Shown here piece after piece: positions 43,122-54,258 of a stretch of 64,000 nucleotides of DNA. Below the pieces are notes generated by a model, which saw nothing but the letters and a program-made list of their open reading frames with translations, made no database searches and had not been told where the DNA came from. This stretch comes from Gracilariopsis chorda (lineage: Eukaryota; Rhodophyta; Florideophyceae; Gracilariales; Gracilariaceae). The stretch's first letter is position 1; each line of letters begins with the position of its first letter. Location of the stretch: positions 1-64,000 of the forward strand of contig NBIV01000119.1 of NCBI GenBank assembly GCA_003194525.1. Direction: 5' to 3'. The position numbers and the translations under genes are program-made.

Positions 43122-43905
43122 GAGGTGTCTGAAGACGATTCGAATACGCGGGGGAGAGAGAGCAAGCAGAAGGATTGGGCTGCAGAGAAGACGGGAAGCA
43201 ATGAAGGAGAATAATACTGCTCACAACGAAAGAGAAACGGTACACTTCCGGATTGCGATTTGTTTCAGATGTGTGTGGATTTCACAGACCGCTTCTCTGC
43301 ACGTATCGACGGTACGAAGGTAAACGGGTTATCAACGGTACACAACGCAGACTTGGGTGTGATCGACAAACCACGCACACGAGTCCGCCTGTCTGGTCTC
43401 TCTGCTGCAACTTGAGCTCAGCCAGGCCCACACTCTGAGATCGTGCGGTAAGCCTCCAACGGTCGTCCGACGGTCCGAGAAATTCGTAGTAGCGAATCAT
43501 TGCGTAGCTTTCAGAACCCTTGCGTCAACGGCCTTTCGCCAAGTGTTCTACGTATTTTTGGAAAACTTTGACCACTAATTCCAAAGCTTTGACACGGAAA
43601 ACTGTGGGCTACAAAATGATTGCGCGTACTGCGCTGTGCGGCGATGACGACGTGGCGCAATGGAGACGAGAGTAAACCTATCTAGCTAGCCAGAGAAGTG
43701 TCACACAGCGTTCCATCGGCATGGATGCTGCACCTTCTTTCTCGCTTCTTCCCTGTTTGAGCGGGAGTACATCTTGATTGCGTCGCGCTCACACTCATAA
43801 AGAGAACTTTGACAACCAACAACAGTGCAACCAGTCATCTAAGTTGTTCACTTAACTTTCGTTCGCAGAGTAACTCAGCTAGCGAAGCGAATGTGAACAG
43901 TCGAA
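43122..43905. other. Divergent promoter region, APX / SRPRB
   Basis: About 780 nt between two divergent starts, with no supported frame. Likely both promoters. Confidence 0.4.
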
Positions 43906-44736
43906 ATGGTATTGGAACAATATGCAGGCCCTTTTCGCCCGACCCTTCTCCAAGGTGCCCGAGCTATCAGTCAACAGCTCAAAGGTCTTGGCGTTGATGT
44001 TCCACCACTCGATTTCATAATGGACGCAATCGTGATCACCGCAGTGTTGCTCCTTCTGTCTTTGCTGTTTATCCCACTTCGCTCCAAGGATAAACGTGAT
44101 ACGCTTTTGCTAGTGGGCATCTCAGGCGAATCTGATTCTCCCTCCGTGGGAAAAACGTCTCTCTTCACAGTACTTCGAGATGGTGTCTTTCCGAAGTACG
44201 GCACAGTCCCCTCCATGCAACCGAATCAAGCACAAATATGGTTACCAGCCACGAATCTTCTCGTCAATCTGGTTGATTATCCAGGTCATCCCCGCTTGCT
44301 GTACAAATTGACTGAACATTTGTCGCGCGCGAAGGGCATTGTATTCGTGGTAGATGGAGAAATGTTCACCGCACAAGCGCGACGCGACGCTGCACTTTTA
44401 CACGACGTTCTTACAAATCCAGTAGTTGCAAACAAGGCAACCCCGGTTTTGATCTTCATCAACAAGACTGATGCTCAAAAATGCGCCAAGGAGGCCACTG
44501 TCAAAGTGCGACTACAAGCTGAATTAGACCGAGTTCGCACTGCTAGTGCGTCTAGACTACGATCAGTTGGAGCTGAGGGAAAGGAGGAAGGAGAAGAAGA
44601 GCGTGCATTTCTCGGTTTTGAAAACGAAGCATTTTGTTTCGAACACGCTGCTTCTCCGGTGTCAATTGCTTCAGGTTCTGCGCAAGAGCTAGATGTCGAG
44701 GGGATCCTGGAATTTGCGAGAAGCCATTTCTTGTGA
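43906..44736 (+). CDS. SRPRB: Signal recognition particle receptor subunit beta
   Basis: Single-exon gene of 276 residues with an ATG at 43906. One N-terminal membrane span (about residues 37-58, IVITAVLLLLSLLFIPL) anchors it in the ER. A small Arf/Sar-like GTPase domain follows: LLVGISGESDSPSVGKTSLF is the P-loop region, VDYPGHPRL the switch II motif (DxPGH), and FINKTDA the G4 NKxD motif. A Glu-rich insert lies near 220-230, and the C-terminus ends in the usual helix. SRPRB tethers the SRP receptor alpha subunit and helps couple ribosome docking to the translocon. The P-loop is longer than usual by about six residues. It is convergent with ITPA, only ~60 nt apart. Confidence 0.88.
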   Translation: MVLEQYAGPFRPTLLQGARAISQQLKGLGVDVPPLDFIMDAIVITAVLLLLSLLFIPLRSKDKRDTLLLVGISGESDSPSVGKTSLFTVLRDGVFPKYGTVPSMQPNQAQIWLPATNLLVNLVDYPGHPRLLYKLTEHLSRAKGIVFVVDGEMFTAQARRDAALLHDVLTNPVVANKATPVLIFINKTDAQKCAKEATVKVRLQAELDRVRTASASRLRSVGAEGKEEGEEERAFLGFENEAFCFEHAASPVSIASGSAQELDVEGILEFARSHFL

Positions 44737-44796
44737 CGCGTCAATGAAGTCAAGGCTTAAGATTGCGATTAGGTTTTATGGCGCAAAGATCCGCTT

Positions 44797-45485
44797 TCAT
44801 TTTTCGTCATTCATGAGCGATGCTAAATGTTCTTTCACTAACTTGAGTGCTTTGTAGCGGTGTGAGATCGAGTTCTTGGTGGCCTTTTCCATCTCGGCAT
44901 ATGTCTCTGAAAATCCATCAGGCTCAAAGATGGGGTCCCACCCAAAGGCAGGACCGTCTCCTTTAGAACGCGGAGGAACTATCTTACCTGGTGTGCGTCC
45001 GGAGAAAACTTTAGGCTCCTCACCCTCTTTGCCGCTTGAATACGCGAATGTACACAACGCGTATGCAGATTTGTCGTCGAAACCGGCCAGCATTTTGTTT
45101 AAACCATCATGGCCAACTTTCTCTAGGAACCACTTGATATATGGGCCCGGTAAACCGTTGAGAGCGTTAAAACAGAGGCATGTGTCTTCCACCAACTGTG
45201 TGAGTAGGGCGCATCGGGGCTGAGCGTTTAGTTTTGTTGTTCCTTAATTGTGCCTTGAGTGTGTGATGGATGAAAACGTACCGTTGGTCCACACACTTCC
45301 TTGGCGGCCAGGGCACATTTTTCGCGAGCGATATCTTCGACTTCACCTTGTAGTTCTGGGAGGTGGATTTTCTTTGCGACGATAGAGATGGCGGATTTGG
45401 CATCGGGATCTGATGCTAGGATCTGAGAAACTTCTTTAAGTTTGTTTTGATTTCCCGTGACAAAGGTTATTGTTGACAGTGTCAT
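44797..45485 (-). CDS. ITPA: Inosine triphosphate pyrophosphatase
   Basis: Two exons, 45282-45485 (ATG at 45485) and 44797-45195, join to 200 residues, the normal family length. The 86-nt intron (45196-45281) starts GTACGT and ends CACAG. Exon 1 carries the substrate loop [14 protein letters not shown] and [14 protein letters not shown]. Exon 2 begins with [20 protein letters not shown] and contains [18 protein letters not shown] and SHRYKAL, all signature Ham1/ITPA segments. The enzyme hydrolyses ITP, dITP and XTP to monophosphates, keeping deaminated purines out of nucleic acids. Open sequence without a stop runs upstream of the chosen start to 45671 in the same frame, so an N-terminal targeting extension cannot be excluded. 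Confidence 0.93.
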
Positions 45486-46444
45486 TCTGGGGAATGACAG
45501 ATTTGTGGTTGCGCAGTTGGTCGTCAACTGTTTTGTGATGGTGCGGGAATGATAAGAAAATCGAAACGCTCTCAACGAGAAACAAAAGGCTGCGTCGAAG
45601 GAGGGGGAAGTTGAGCGAGGTGTCATGGACCGACCCTCCAGGATTGCTTCTGTTGTGGGTGTGAAATACAAGCGGTGTGTACAATAAGCGCGATGGACAG
45701 AACCAGTTGACTACAGTTAGAGGGGTAGGCACCCAGGTGGATCAATTCGGAATGAGCACAGCTGCGTCGCTCTCTCGTCCTGAACGACGAGCTTGTTTGT
45801 AGATACGAGGGCGCGATGGCGGTCGTCTGTTGGAGCGTTAGCTAACGCAGTATCCTAGCTAGCTAGCTAGATCCGAGGGATATTCGATGACCGTCTTGGG
45901 CATCTTCGGATCGGTGAACTGAACATGCAAAAGGATCACGCGCAACTGTCCGCTCTGTATACCGCGACGAAATGTAGATCTGTCAGTTGCCGTTGTGCCA
46001 TCGAGGTAGCCGTGATAGCCCCTCCAGACTGGCGGTAGCCGTGGCCGTGTCCTGGGGCAACGCAACACAGTTGGGGGCGCAGGGCGGCTCTTTCCAAATG
46101 CGAACTGCGCGCGGGTTTGGCAGAAAGTTGAGTTCGCGCTTCCGCGTTTGCAGAGCAGACGCGAGCTGTGCATCTTGTTGACGTCACTGTTGTCCAGCGA
46201 CTGCCGAACGCGCAGCTAGGTTATCCTGTCTGTGCACGCAGCTCTACGGAAGCCAGTCCAACTCCGATCGACCTGCGCAGCGCCACCGTCTTCAAGTTCA
46301 TCGTCTCTCTACCACAACCTCTTCTCGCAAAACAAAGTCAATATCGTCGCCCCATCATTTTCTGCCCCGCCATCTTTGCAACTGCGGCACGTTCTGTAGA
46401 CCCGCATCACCGTTCCCCCGGTTGTCACGCACCCTCTCTCAAGT
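45486..46444. other. Divergent region between ITPA and SWI3
   Basis: About 960 nt. It contains a short (CTAG)n palindromic run near 45855-45870. An ATG-started minus frame (45859-46173, 104 codons, basic) resembles nothing known and is not called. Likely both promoters. Confidence 0.4.
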
Positions 46445-49400
46445 ATGAGTTCCGTGAATACCAAGTCTGGCTCGCATACGGCGCGTATCAAGTCCACGTA
46501 TCTCGACTCCGGCAACTATGAGGAACAGCACGTGCAGAAAAAGTTTCAGCCAATATGCGATACAATGCACAGTCGTTCCGAACAGGAACTGGGTTTCGAG
46601 CCGTCGGACATCACCGCACGTTCGCTCGCCCTTCTGGCTGGACAGCTTCGCGCCTTTGTCGAGATCACGCTTGGAAGGGATGCAGACCCATCCACGCGTA
46701 CCATAACCAAATTCCCACACAAGTTTTTCATCGATTACCGTCCGGAAGGTGCTTTGTACGTCATTCTCCGCGCTTGTCTCAATTTCAAGTACTTGCATGG
46801 ACTTCGCCGCTTCGAGTTTACGAACCCGGATAGACGCTCTTCCAACTTTGACTTGCTCTTGCGCATTGAGAAGAGTTTGAAAGAAGCGCATATGCTTCCA
46901 GTAGTCAAGGTGTTCTTCGTTCGAGCAATTCCTGCCAGTTCACAGCCGGCTCTGAGGGCAATAGTCCAAAAGCGTGGCACAGTTGTTTCATCAGCATCGT
47001 CTGCAACTCATATTGTTTACCCGGATCCAACAGGAACTACTGTTGCGGAGACAACTGGTACAGACTACTGTCGCCCGCTTGAACTTAAGGAGGACATTGC
47101 CCTTGTGCATTGGTGGTATCACCCTGATTCATATGATTCTTGGATATCGCGCGCTGATGTAGACGGCGAACCGGAACAGGCCGAAGATCATGCTAGCCCA
47201 TGGCATGTGCAGAGAAGATGGTTAGAGGATACAGACATGTTCAACGAGTGGATGAATGAAGCTGATTATGAAATTCCACTGGAAAAAAGAATCGAGGTCA
47301 TTCCACCTCCAAAGGGAGAGAACGCGCGTGCTACAAATACGACAACCGTTCCTGGAAAGGACACTCAACGAGAAACAAACACTGAGAAGCCTGATAAGCC
47401 CATCAAGAAGCGAAAGAGAATGGCTTCTTCTGTGTCAACAAAAATGCAAAAAGATTCCGTTTCAGAGCATGAGTACCGGCCAGCAAAGCCGGAAGACTCT
47501 GCGCAAAGTAACTCTTCGAACGAATCGGATGAAGTGCCTACACCACGCCGCTCAAGAAAGGGTGCCGATCAGAGGGATCGAAAGAGTAAAGATGATCAAA
47601 TAAGGCGGAGCAACGAAGCATCGGGCGGTCACCAACGAAAAAGGGCGCGCTTGTCGGAGGAATCACGAAGGACTAGTGCAAAGACGAAAAGTGTCAAACT
47701 GCGTCTCAGTCTTAAAGCCCCCCCTGAACGGTCAAAAAATCGTACAAAGGAAAGCAGAATTCGCACTTCTTCTAAGAATGAGAGGAGAGAGGCCAGCGCG
47801 GACTCACGGGGGGGAACGCTGAAAGTTCGCATCCCGGCTGCAGGACGCATCTCAGCCATGACCGCTTCCAAGGGTAGTCAGAAGGCACACGGCAAGGATG
47901 ACGAGGATGGGATGAGCATATCATCAGCCGACGAGATGCCGATCGCATCCAGAATGGAAGGTGTTGGGAAGAGAAGAAGCGAAAGGAAGGAAAAGAAGGA
48001 CCAGAGAGGTGGTGACGGTAACAAATCCGAAGGGGGTATAGTGTCGAAACCGGATCAGAATGGAATGGCAGGGGAAGAGGAAGGAGTAGAGCAAAGACGA
48101 CCATTTAGTAGAAGAAAAAGCAGGAAAAAGGAGCGTATTCAACAAATGCGACTGGCTGGCGTTACTGCAGTGGAGGACGCTCTCCCCATCCCAGAAGGTG
48201 AACTGCCTCGAATACGGAATATTTCGAATGAGGGGGTTGATCAAGACACACTGAAGACAAGGAAACCACGCGGACAGGTCAGTGGTAACATTTCCGATTC
48301 TGGGATGGCCAAGGCAGAGGAAAGTAAGAAAGACGGGGAAGAGAAAGAGAAAGGGCAAAGCTCAGGTGCTGTGAAGGATGAGAACCGAATGGACATTGAC
48401 GAAAAAGCTGCGAATGGTCGTGCAATGGCTATATCTGAGAAAATGCTGACCGATGCATCAAATGTACCACCATCTGCAGCGGATCTGGTTGAGTCATTAC
48501 CGAATGTCACGATCCGCATGCCGGCGCATTCGCGATGGTTCCGGACGGATGCGATTCATGACATTGAGAAGAGGAGTCTTCCAGAGTTTTTCAATAACCG
48601 CACGGAGTCGAAGACACCACTTGTGTACAAAAAGTATCGAGACTTCATGATCGACGTGTGGAGGCAGAACCCCGAGAAGTACCTAACGGCGACAGCTGTT
48701 CGACGTCACCTGGCAGGAGACGTTTGTGCCATTCTACGTGTGCATGCGTTTCTTGAACACTGGGGCCTGATCAACTTTGGAACTGAGCCTGAGAGCAAGC
48801 CACACCTGAATTCATCTATGCGTTCGAGATACTCTCGGCCGAAACCAATATTCTTGGACGGGCATGTGAGGGATCAAGTGAACGGGGTTCCGAGACTGCT
48901 GTTCTTTGATGAACCGCGGCTTTCCAAACGCGAAAACGGACCAGTGAGCCTTCAGAAGGCAATCAAACAGGTGAAAGAAAAGAATATGAGAGAACGAGCG
49001 GGGTCGTCGGTGCTATCTCGGCGAGAACTGTACGCTACGGCCGCTGCTACAAAGTACGAGTGCGACATGTGTGATGCAGACTGCTCAAAGATGCGATATC
49101 ACTGTGTATCTGGTGCGGACATGGAGTTGTGTCCCAACTGCTTTGCAAATGGAAGGTACCCTGAGACGCTGACAGCACGCGACTTTGAGCAGCTGACGAG
49201 CGTGCTGGGGTCCGAGGCGCACGACGGGAGTGTGTGGAGCGAAGCGGAGGTGCTTCTTTTATTAGAAGGGCTGGAAAAGTACGGGGACGACTGGAATCAG
49301 GTGGCCGAGCACGTCGGTACAAAATCGAATGAGCAGTGCGTACTGCAATTCTTGCGCATGCCGATCGAGGACTCTTTCCTTGGGGATCAGCTGGGCAAAT

Positions 49401-50530
49401 GGGAGGTGAGAGGGGATGAAGAGGGGGCGGTGGATGTAAGACAGGAGGGGGAGTTTGATGGAAAGCATAAATTCGGGGGCGCTATGCTACCGTTCGCGGA
49501 TACAGCTAACCCTATCCTTGCGCAAGTGGCGTTCCTGGCAGCTTCGGTATCACCAGAAGTGGCTGCAGCGGCGGCGCAGGCGGCTCTGCAGGAGATCATG
49601 TCAGAATGCGGGGGCAAGAGTATTGCAGGCGGAGATATGTCGCAAACAGGGCAAGCAAAGGCGCTGATGCAAGAAAGTAACAGGAGGAGGGCGGAGGTTG
49701 GACAGGACGGAGGACACGGAAAGGCAGGCGCATCGAATGATGAAGGAAGCAATCTAGCCAACCTGCCGCGGACAAAACTAGACGCAGTTGCAGTTGAAGG
49801 TGCGGCGGCTGTAGGATTGGGTGCAGCGGCGACCAAGGCGCGAAAAACTGGCGGACGCGGCAATGAGAGAGATTGAACGGGAGTTTGCTGTAGTGGTTGA
49901 AACTAAGTTGCGAGCGGTGGAACTGAAGTTGAGGGAATTTGACCGGCTGCAGGAGCATGTGCGACGGGAACGGGATCGTCTGGAAAAACAGCGCCAGAGC
50001 GCTTTTGCGGAACGGGTGGAGGTTGCGATGATGAGAGCGAACAGTGTGAGTGAACAGCAGGCGCGAATTGCTGCGGCTCATGAGATGGCTGCGAACGTTG
50101 CGGCGGCGGGCGGTACGATGGGGCAAATGTATGGGGTGGGAGGTGGCGCTAGTGGGATTGTTGGCGGAGGAATTGGGGCGGGGGTGGGCGGTGGGATTCC
50201 GGGAGGAGCGGTAGCTGGCGCGGTTGGAGCGGTTGGAGGACTTGAGGCGATGGGTATGGGGATGAGCGGAGTGGGTGGGATAGGAGGTGTAGGAGGGGTG
50301 GGCGGTGGGGGAGTGATGCACATAGGCGGGGTTGCGAACGTGGGGGTGGGCGGTGGGGGACTTGGTGGTGGAGGCGTTGGTGGAGGTGTTGGTGGAGGTG
50401 TGGGTATGGGAGCGGTGGGGAGAGGGGGAGGGGGGGTAATGGGAGGAGGGTGATGCAGGTGTCGCACATGGGTGGGGGAGGGGTGGGAGGAGCAGCTGGT
50501 GGGATGCCGAACAACGGGGCAAACAAGTGA
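46445..50530 (+). CDS. SWI3: SWI3/RSC8/SMARCC subunit of a SWI/SNF complex
   Basis: ATG at 46445. An N-terminal SMARCC-type region (about residues 30-240, with a BRCT-like part ALRAIVQKRGTVVSSASSAT) is followed by a long basic, low-complexity linker. Then come SWIRM (near 694, SRWFRTDAIHDIEKRSLPEF), a ZZ zinc finger (near 871, CDMCDADCS then LCPNCF) and SANT (near 929, WSEAEVLLLLEGLEKYGDDW). The first open frame stops at 49876. The expected C-terminal SMARCC helix continues in another frame (LADAAMREIEREF, VELKLREFDRL). The switch falls on an A5 run (49843-49847). A second change at a G run near 50448 leads into a Gly-rich end, GGMPNNGANK, with a stop at 50530. As drawn, the sequence needs both frame changes. 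Confidence 0.85.
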
Positions 50531-50558
50531 AGAGGAGGTTATTATTGGAGGAGCAGAG

Positions 50559-51092
50559 TTAGAAGGAAGAAGACGGTAAAGGAAGAAATGACAAGCTGTT
50601 AAGCGCGGGTAATGGGTATTGGAGGTATTGAGCTAAGGTGGAGGGATGAGGAGGCGGAGGGGCGGACGGTGATGACGAGGAAAGCGGAGGGAGGGGGGGG
50701 TGGTGGACGTAGCGGACGCAGCGGAGTGCTGGGAAGCCAGACGATGCGACGGGAGGAAGCTTCGGAGGGGGGGCACGTCGGGGACGGGCGTCGGGCGGCA
50801 GCGGCGGCAGTGGCGGCGGAGATGTGGGCGGAGTGGTGACGGTGAGCATGGCGCACACGGGACATAACACCAGCTGGTAGCAGGCGTGAAAACGAAGTAA
50901 GAGCGCACATCGCGCGCATACCACTGAGGAAGAACGGGTGGAGTCGCAGCGTGGCGTGTCGCAGTCGCCGCTTCCACCGCCGTCTAGTAACGAGCCGCAT
51001 TGCGGACACTGCACCAGCATGGCGCCGCCGTGTAGAAGAAGTAGACGCGCGCACATTGGGCAATGAACTAACTGCCATTGCCCCGTCGCCAT
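50559..51092 (-). CDS. LSD1/LOL-type zinc-finger protein
   Basis: ATG at 51092 gives 177 residues; open sequence extends 20 codons upstream from a GTG. Two copies of the LSD1 zinc finger are visible: CPMCARLLLLHGGAMLVQCPQC at about residues 11-32 (C-x2-C-x14-C-x2-C with the LL and GA positions), and a second, CARCALLLRFH ... CPVC, at about 58-79. The remaining ~95 residues are Pro/Ser-rich and disordered. In plants such proteins regulate programmed cell death and superoxide responses, or act with metacaspases. In algae the role is unknown. The gene ends 28 nt from the SWI3 stop, convergent, and is divergent from psaO. Confidence 0.65.
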   Translation of the reverse strand: MATGQWQLVHCPMCARLLLLHGGAMLVQCPQCGSLLDGGGSGDCDTPRCDSTRSSSVVCARCALLLRFHACYQLVLCPVCAMLTVTTPPTSPPPLPPLPPDARPRRAPPPKLPPVASSGFPALRCVRYVHHPPLPPLSSSSPSAPPPPHPSTLAQYLQYPLPALNSLSFLPLPSSSF

Positions 51093-51479
51093 CGCCGACC
51101 ACCCACTCCCTTCTTCCTCTTCGCCTCCGCTGCGCCGCCTCTTGCGGCTCACGCTGCTCGCTTAACGCGTTCCGGGTTGCTGTGCTATCGGTCGATCTGC
51201 GCGCAGAATCTGCGGCTGCTTCAATGCACCAGCGCCGTGCCCGCCACCCGACCAATCATGTCCCGAATTCATCCGTTTGGCACTGCTCCTTCGGCACGCA
51301 CCGATGCACGCGCTGCACGAGCTCGCGGCAGATATTTTCCCCCAGCGCGACGCTTCGCGAAGCTCCAGGGTTCCTGTTTAAAAACCCCTAAAACACCTCT
51401 TCTTCTTCCCGCGCCTAGCCCTCCTCCCCCGCAACCACCCGCACTTCTTCCCCTCTGTCCACACGCCGGTGACTTCGCA
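51093..51479. other. Divergent promoter, LSD1-type gene / psaO
   Basis: 387 nt, C-rich on the plus strand near 51410-51470 (pyrimidine-rich leader just before the psaO ATG). No other gene. Confidence 0.45.
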
Positions 51480-51923
51480 ATGGCTTTCATCTCCGCCGCC
51501 CCGCTCACCGTTTCGTCCACCTTCTCGACGCGCGCATGCTCCCTAAAGCGCACCGCCTTCGTCACGCGTCCCGTCGCGCGTCGCGTAACCGCCGCTCCCG
51601 CTCGCACCACCCTCACCCCCCGCATGGAGTTTGAGATTTCCGAGGGCATGGATTTCGAGTTGAATCCAATCGTAATAGCGCTAGCCTTCTTCGGCTGGGT
51701 GCTCCCCTCATCGATTCCAACCACCATTCCGCTCACAAACGGCACCGGTCTCTCGCAAGCCTTTTTCGCCTCCATGCAGGAAAACTTGGCGCGCTGGCCA
51801 AAGGGCCCCGCCATAGATGATCCCTTCTGGTTGTTGCTCCTCTTGTGGCACGTGGGCATGTTCGCCACTCTCATCTTTGGAACCATTGGCTACAATCTCA
51901 GCAAGAATCGTTCCGCTCCGTAA
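51480..51923 (+). CDS. psaO: Photosystem I subunit O precursor
   Basis: ATG at 51480, 147 residues. The first ~48 residues are Ser/Thr/Arg/Ala-rich, a plastid transit peptide. The mature part starts acidic (EFEISEGMDFELNPIVIAL), has one membrane span (VIALAFFGWVLPSSIP), the loop ENLARWPKGPAIDDPFW, and a second span (LLLLLWHVGMFATLIFGTIG), ending in a short basic tail. This order matches PsaO of red algae and plants, a nuclear-encoded thylakoid protein at the light-harvesting side of photosystem I that aids antenna docking and state transitions. The open frame extends upstream of this ATG, but the transit peptide favours this start. Confidence 0.9.
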   Translation: MAFISAAPLTVSSTFSTRACSLKRTAFVTRPVARRVTAAPARTTLTPRMEFEISEGMDFELNPIVIALAFFGWVLPSSIPTTIPLTNGTGLSQAFFASMQENLARWPKGPAIDDPFWLLLLLWHVGMFATLIFGTIGYNLSKNRSAP

Positions 51924-52016
51924 ATTGCCTTGCACACTCCATTCGCTTTTGTCCTCCCGCCACAGCGAACATCACTTTTTGCTACAGTAAACCCCGCTCA
52001 TTAAGAGTTTTTCTTT

Positions 52017-54165
52017 TTACAAAGTACGATCGAAACGCGGTTTGTTGGCCCGCAAAGCTGCAAAATACAACAGTTTCAGAACCACAGCAAATCCTATCAA
52101 CACTGCAATACCCTCCCATTTGCTGAGCTCAAACTCCTGACCAGGTGCAACGATCTCCGTCACCTCGTCATCAAACTCATTAATTACGGCCGCGTTGAAC
52201 CCATAGTACATAAAACTAGCCCATCGTAACCATGCAATGTAACCGGGCAGCGCATCCGGCGCGATAAAAAAGCCACCAAACAGCAGCTGGAAGATCACGG
52301 CTACCGGAACAATCGCAGCTGCCGTTTGCTCATCCCCTGCAAACACGCTCAGCGCTTGAGCCATACCCTCCCCGGCGAGAGACAAAAACGTAATGATCAA
52401 CAGAAGAACAAAGAATGCCCCTGCATCTTCACGTAACCCAACCATAAAGTACACAATGATCAACATCAGTATGTTGAAGAACACCGCTCGCGGCAACTCA
52501 CATAGCTGCTTGCCCAAGAAATACGTTATGTCCCGGTAGAACCCGCTCGCCCGTTCTCGATTCACAATCGCCCGTTCTGTAGGATACGAGAAGATCACTC
52601 CGAACGCCGCATCAAAGCACCTGTGTCGCGCGTGGAAAGGAAAAATAGCAAGTTAGCAATACTCATACCCAATCTGAAGGCAGCCTCAGCAACAACGCAA
52701 AAGCGCAAACTCGCGCAACGTACTGATTCACAACCAAAAAGAAAAGCACACCTTGCACTGCACGTCGTTCATCCAGAGACTCAACACGGGCAGCATCCAG
52801 CCAAATCAGTCCCAGCAGCACCGCAAAGAACAGCGTCTGTCCAAGTCTCGTAAAATTAATCTGTCTTTCGCGACTCATAAGCTTCACCGTTCGTCGCACC
52901 AAAATACTAAACTCCTTCACTAAACCATTACCATAATACGCCACACTGCTGGTTGGTTGCGCGGAATGCGCCGATTGGTACGCGTTCGCATCCGAAAGGA
53001 AAGCCGGCTCAAAGTTGCGACGATAATGATCGGACACGTATTCAATGCGCGCCGTCGTCTTGTTCTCCATTTCGGGTGTGCGATGATCAACCGATAGGAC
53101 ATCGATGACATAATCCGCCACGTTGAAGTGCGACGGGCAAGGGAATCCAAGACTGTCAAAATAGTTCACCACATCGGCAGCGGGCCCGAAGTACACTGTA
53201 CGTCCCTCAGCGATGAGACATAGCATATCAAACAAATGGAATATACTCGACCTCGGTTGATGAATGGTAGTGACAATAGTACGACCGTTCTTCGCAAGTT
53301 GACGCAGCGAAGACATGACGTTAAGCGCGTTAAAACTGTCAAGACCCGTGGTAGGCTCATCCAAAAAGATGAGCGACGGGTCAGTGACCAGTTCTATCCC
53401 GATGGCAACGCGACGACGTTCGCCACCACTGACACCACGCACCAATTCATTGCCGATGTAGGTATTGCTGCACTTGGAAAGACCGAGTTCCTGAATAATC
53501 TTTTCTACGCGCGCCATCTTTCTGGAATTTGGTACTGAACCTGAAAGCGCGAGTTGAGCAGCGTATGTAATCTGTTCTCGAACGGTGAGCTCGGCAAACA
53601 TGGTAGTGTCATCCTGTTCGACAAATTTGGCAATGTGGGGAAAGGTGTCAAAGTTTCGTGACTGGCCGTTGACGTAGACATGACCACCTGTGGAGCACTT
53701 GCGACTGGATTTGAGACGACCAGATAGCATGTTGAGCAAGGTAGTCTTCCCGCTGCCAGAGGCACCCTGCAGCGGTTGAAAAGAAGAGAAGCGGAATAGC
53801 ATGTCATCGTCAGCAGCAAAGTTGATGGGGTTGGTATTCACTTGTGCTTATTGGGGAAAACGCACCATAATAGCCAAAACCTGTCCAGACCGCACTTGGC
53901 CGTTAAGCGCGTGCAAAATGCGGCGCATGGACGGTTTGAGAGGAGCGACGCCTGGGGCGAGTTCATCGTCATTGGAAAGCAGGTCTACCTGTTTCTGCTC
54001 GCCCTTTCGCTTAGGCAGAGGTACATCAAACGTAAGATTGCGCCACACGAGGTCAACAGGGATTGCATTTTCACGCGAAGTGACGCTCTCAGTACGCTGA
54101 CTGAGCGCGCGATTCGCTTCAAGCGCGTCGAAGGTGATATCACGACCGAGGTGCTCCATGGCCAT
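52017..54165 (-). CDS. ABCG-family half-transporter
   Basis: Three exons: 53866-54165, 52724-53766 and 52017-52620. Introns of 99 nt (GTGCGT...CAG) and 103 nt (GTACGT...ACAG, with a CTAAC branch-like word) join in frame. The first intron sits just before the P-loop. An N-terminal ATPase has GASGSGKTT, the signature VSGGERRR, and Walker B LIFLDEPTTGLDS, then HQPRSSIF. The C-terminal membrane domain carries the NQCFDAAFGVIFSYPTERAI stretch and about six spans. ABCG half-transporters dimerise and export lipids, sterols or hydrophobic compounds; the substrate is unknown. The start is taken at 54165 because a TATA-like word lies ~90 nt upstream. An ATG at 54462 is also in frame and would add 99 residues. 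Confidence 0.88.
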
Positions 54166-54250
54166 TCTGCGAACTGCCAGGCGATGGGGGGGGGGTGCGG
54201 AGACGGATGGGGAGGGGATGCAGTACGTAGTAGAGGTGTTGTACCGTTCG

Positions 54251-54258
54251 TAAATATA
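54251..54258 (-). promoter_or_regulatory. Possible TATA box of the ABCG gene
   Basis: Minus-strand TATATTTA lies about 86-93 nt before the ATG at 54165, a plausible spacing for a TATA box plus a short leader. It supports the downstream start. No experimental support. Confidence 0.3.

Noticed and set aside
49840-49850. Programmed ribosomal frameshift in SWI3
   Set aside because: No slippery-site precedent for this family, and a second homopolymer shift downstream makes assembly error more likely.
46445-49876. SWI3 ending at 49876 as a complete protein
   Set aside because: The conserved C-terminal helix clearly continues in another frame, so this end is likely artificial.
49596-50526. Long Pro/His-rich minus-strand frames
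   Set aside because: They are the antisense of the Gly-rich SWI3 C-terminal region; repeat-driven open frames.
51078-51479. N-terminal extension of psaO
   Set aside because: The open frame continues upstream, but the transit peptide begins cleanly at the ATG at 51480.
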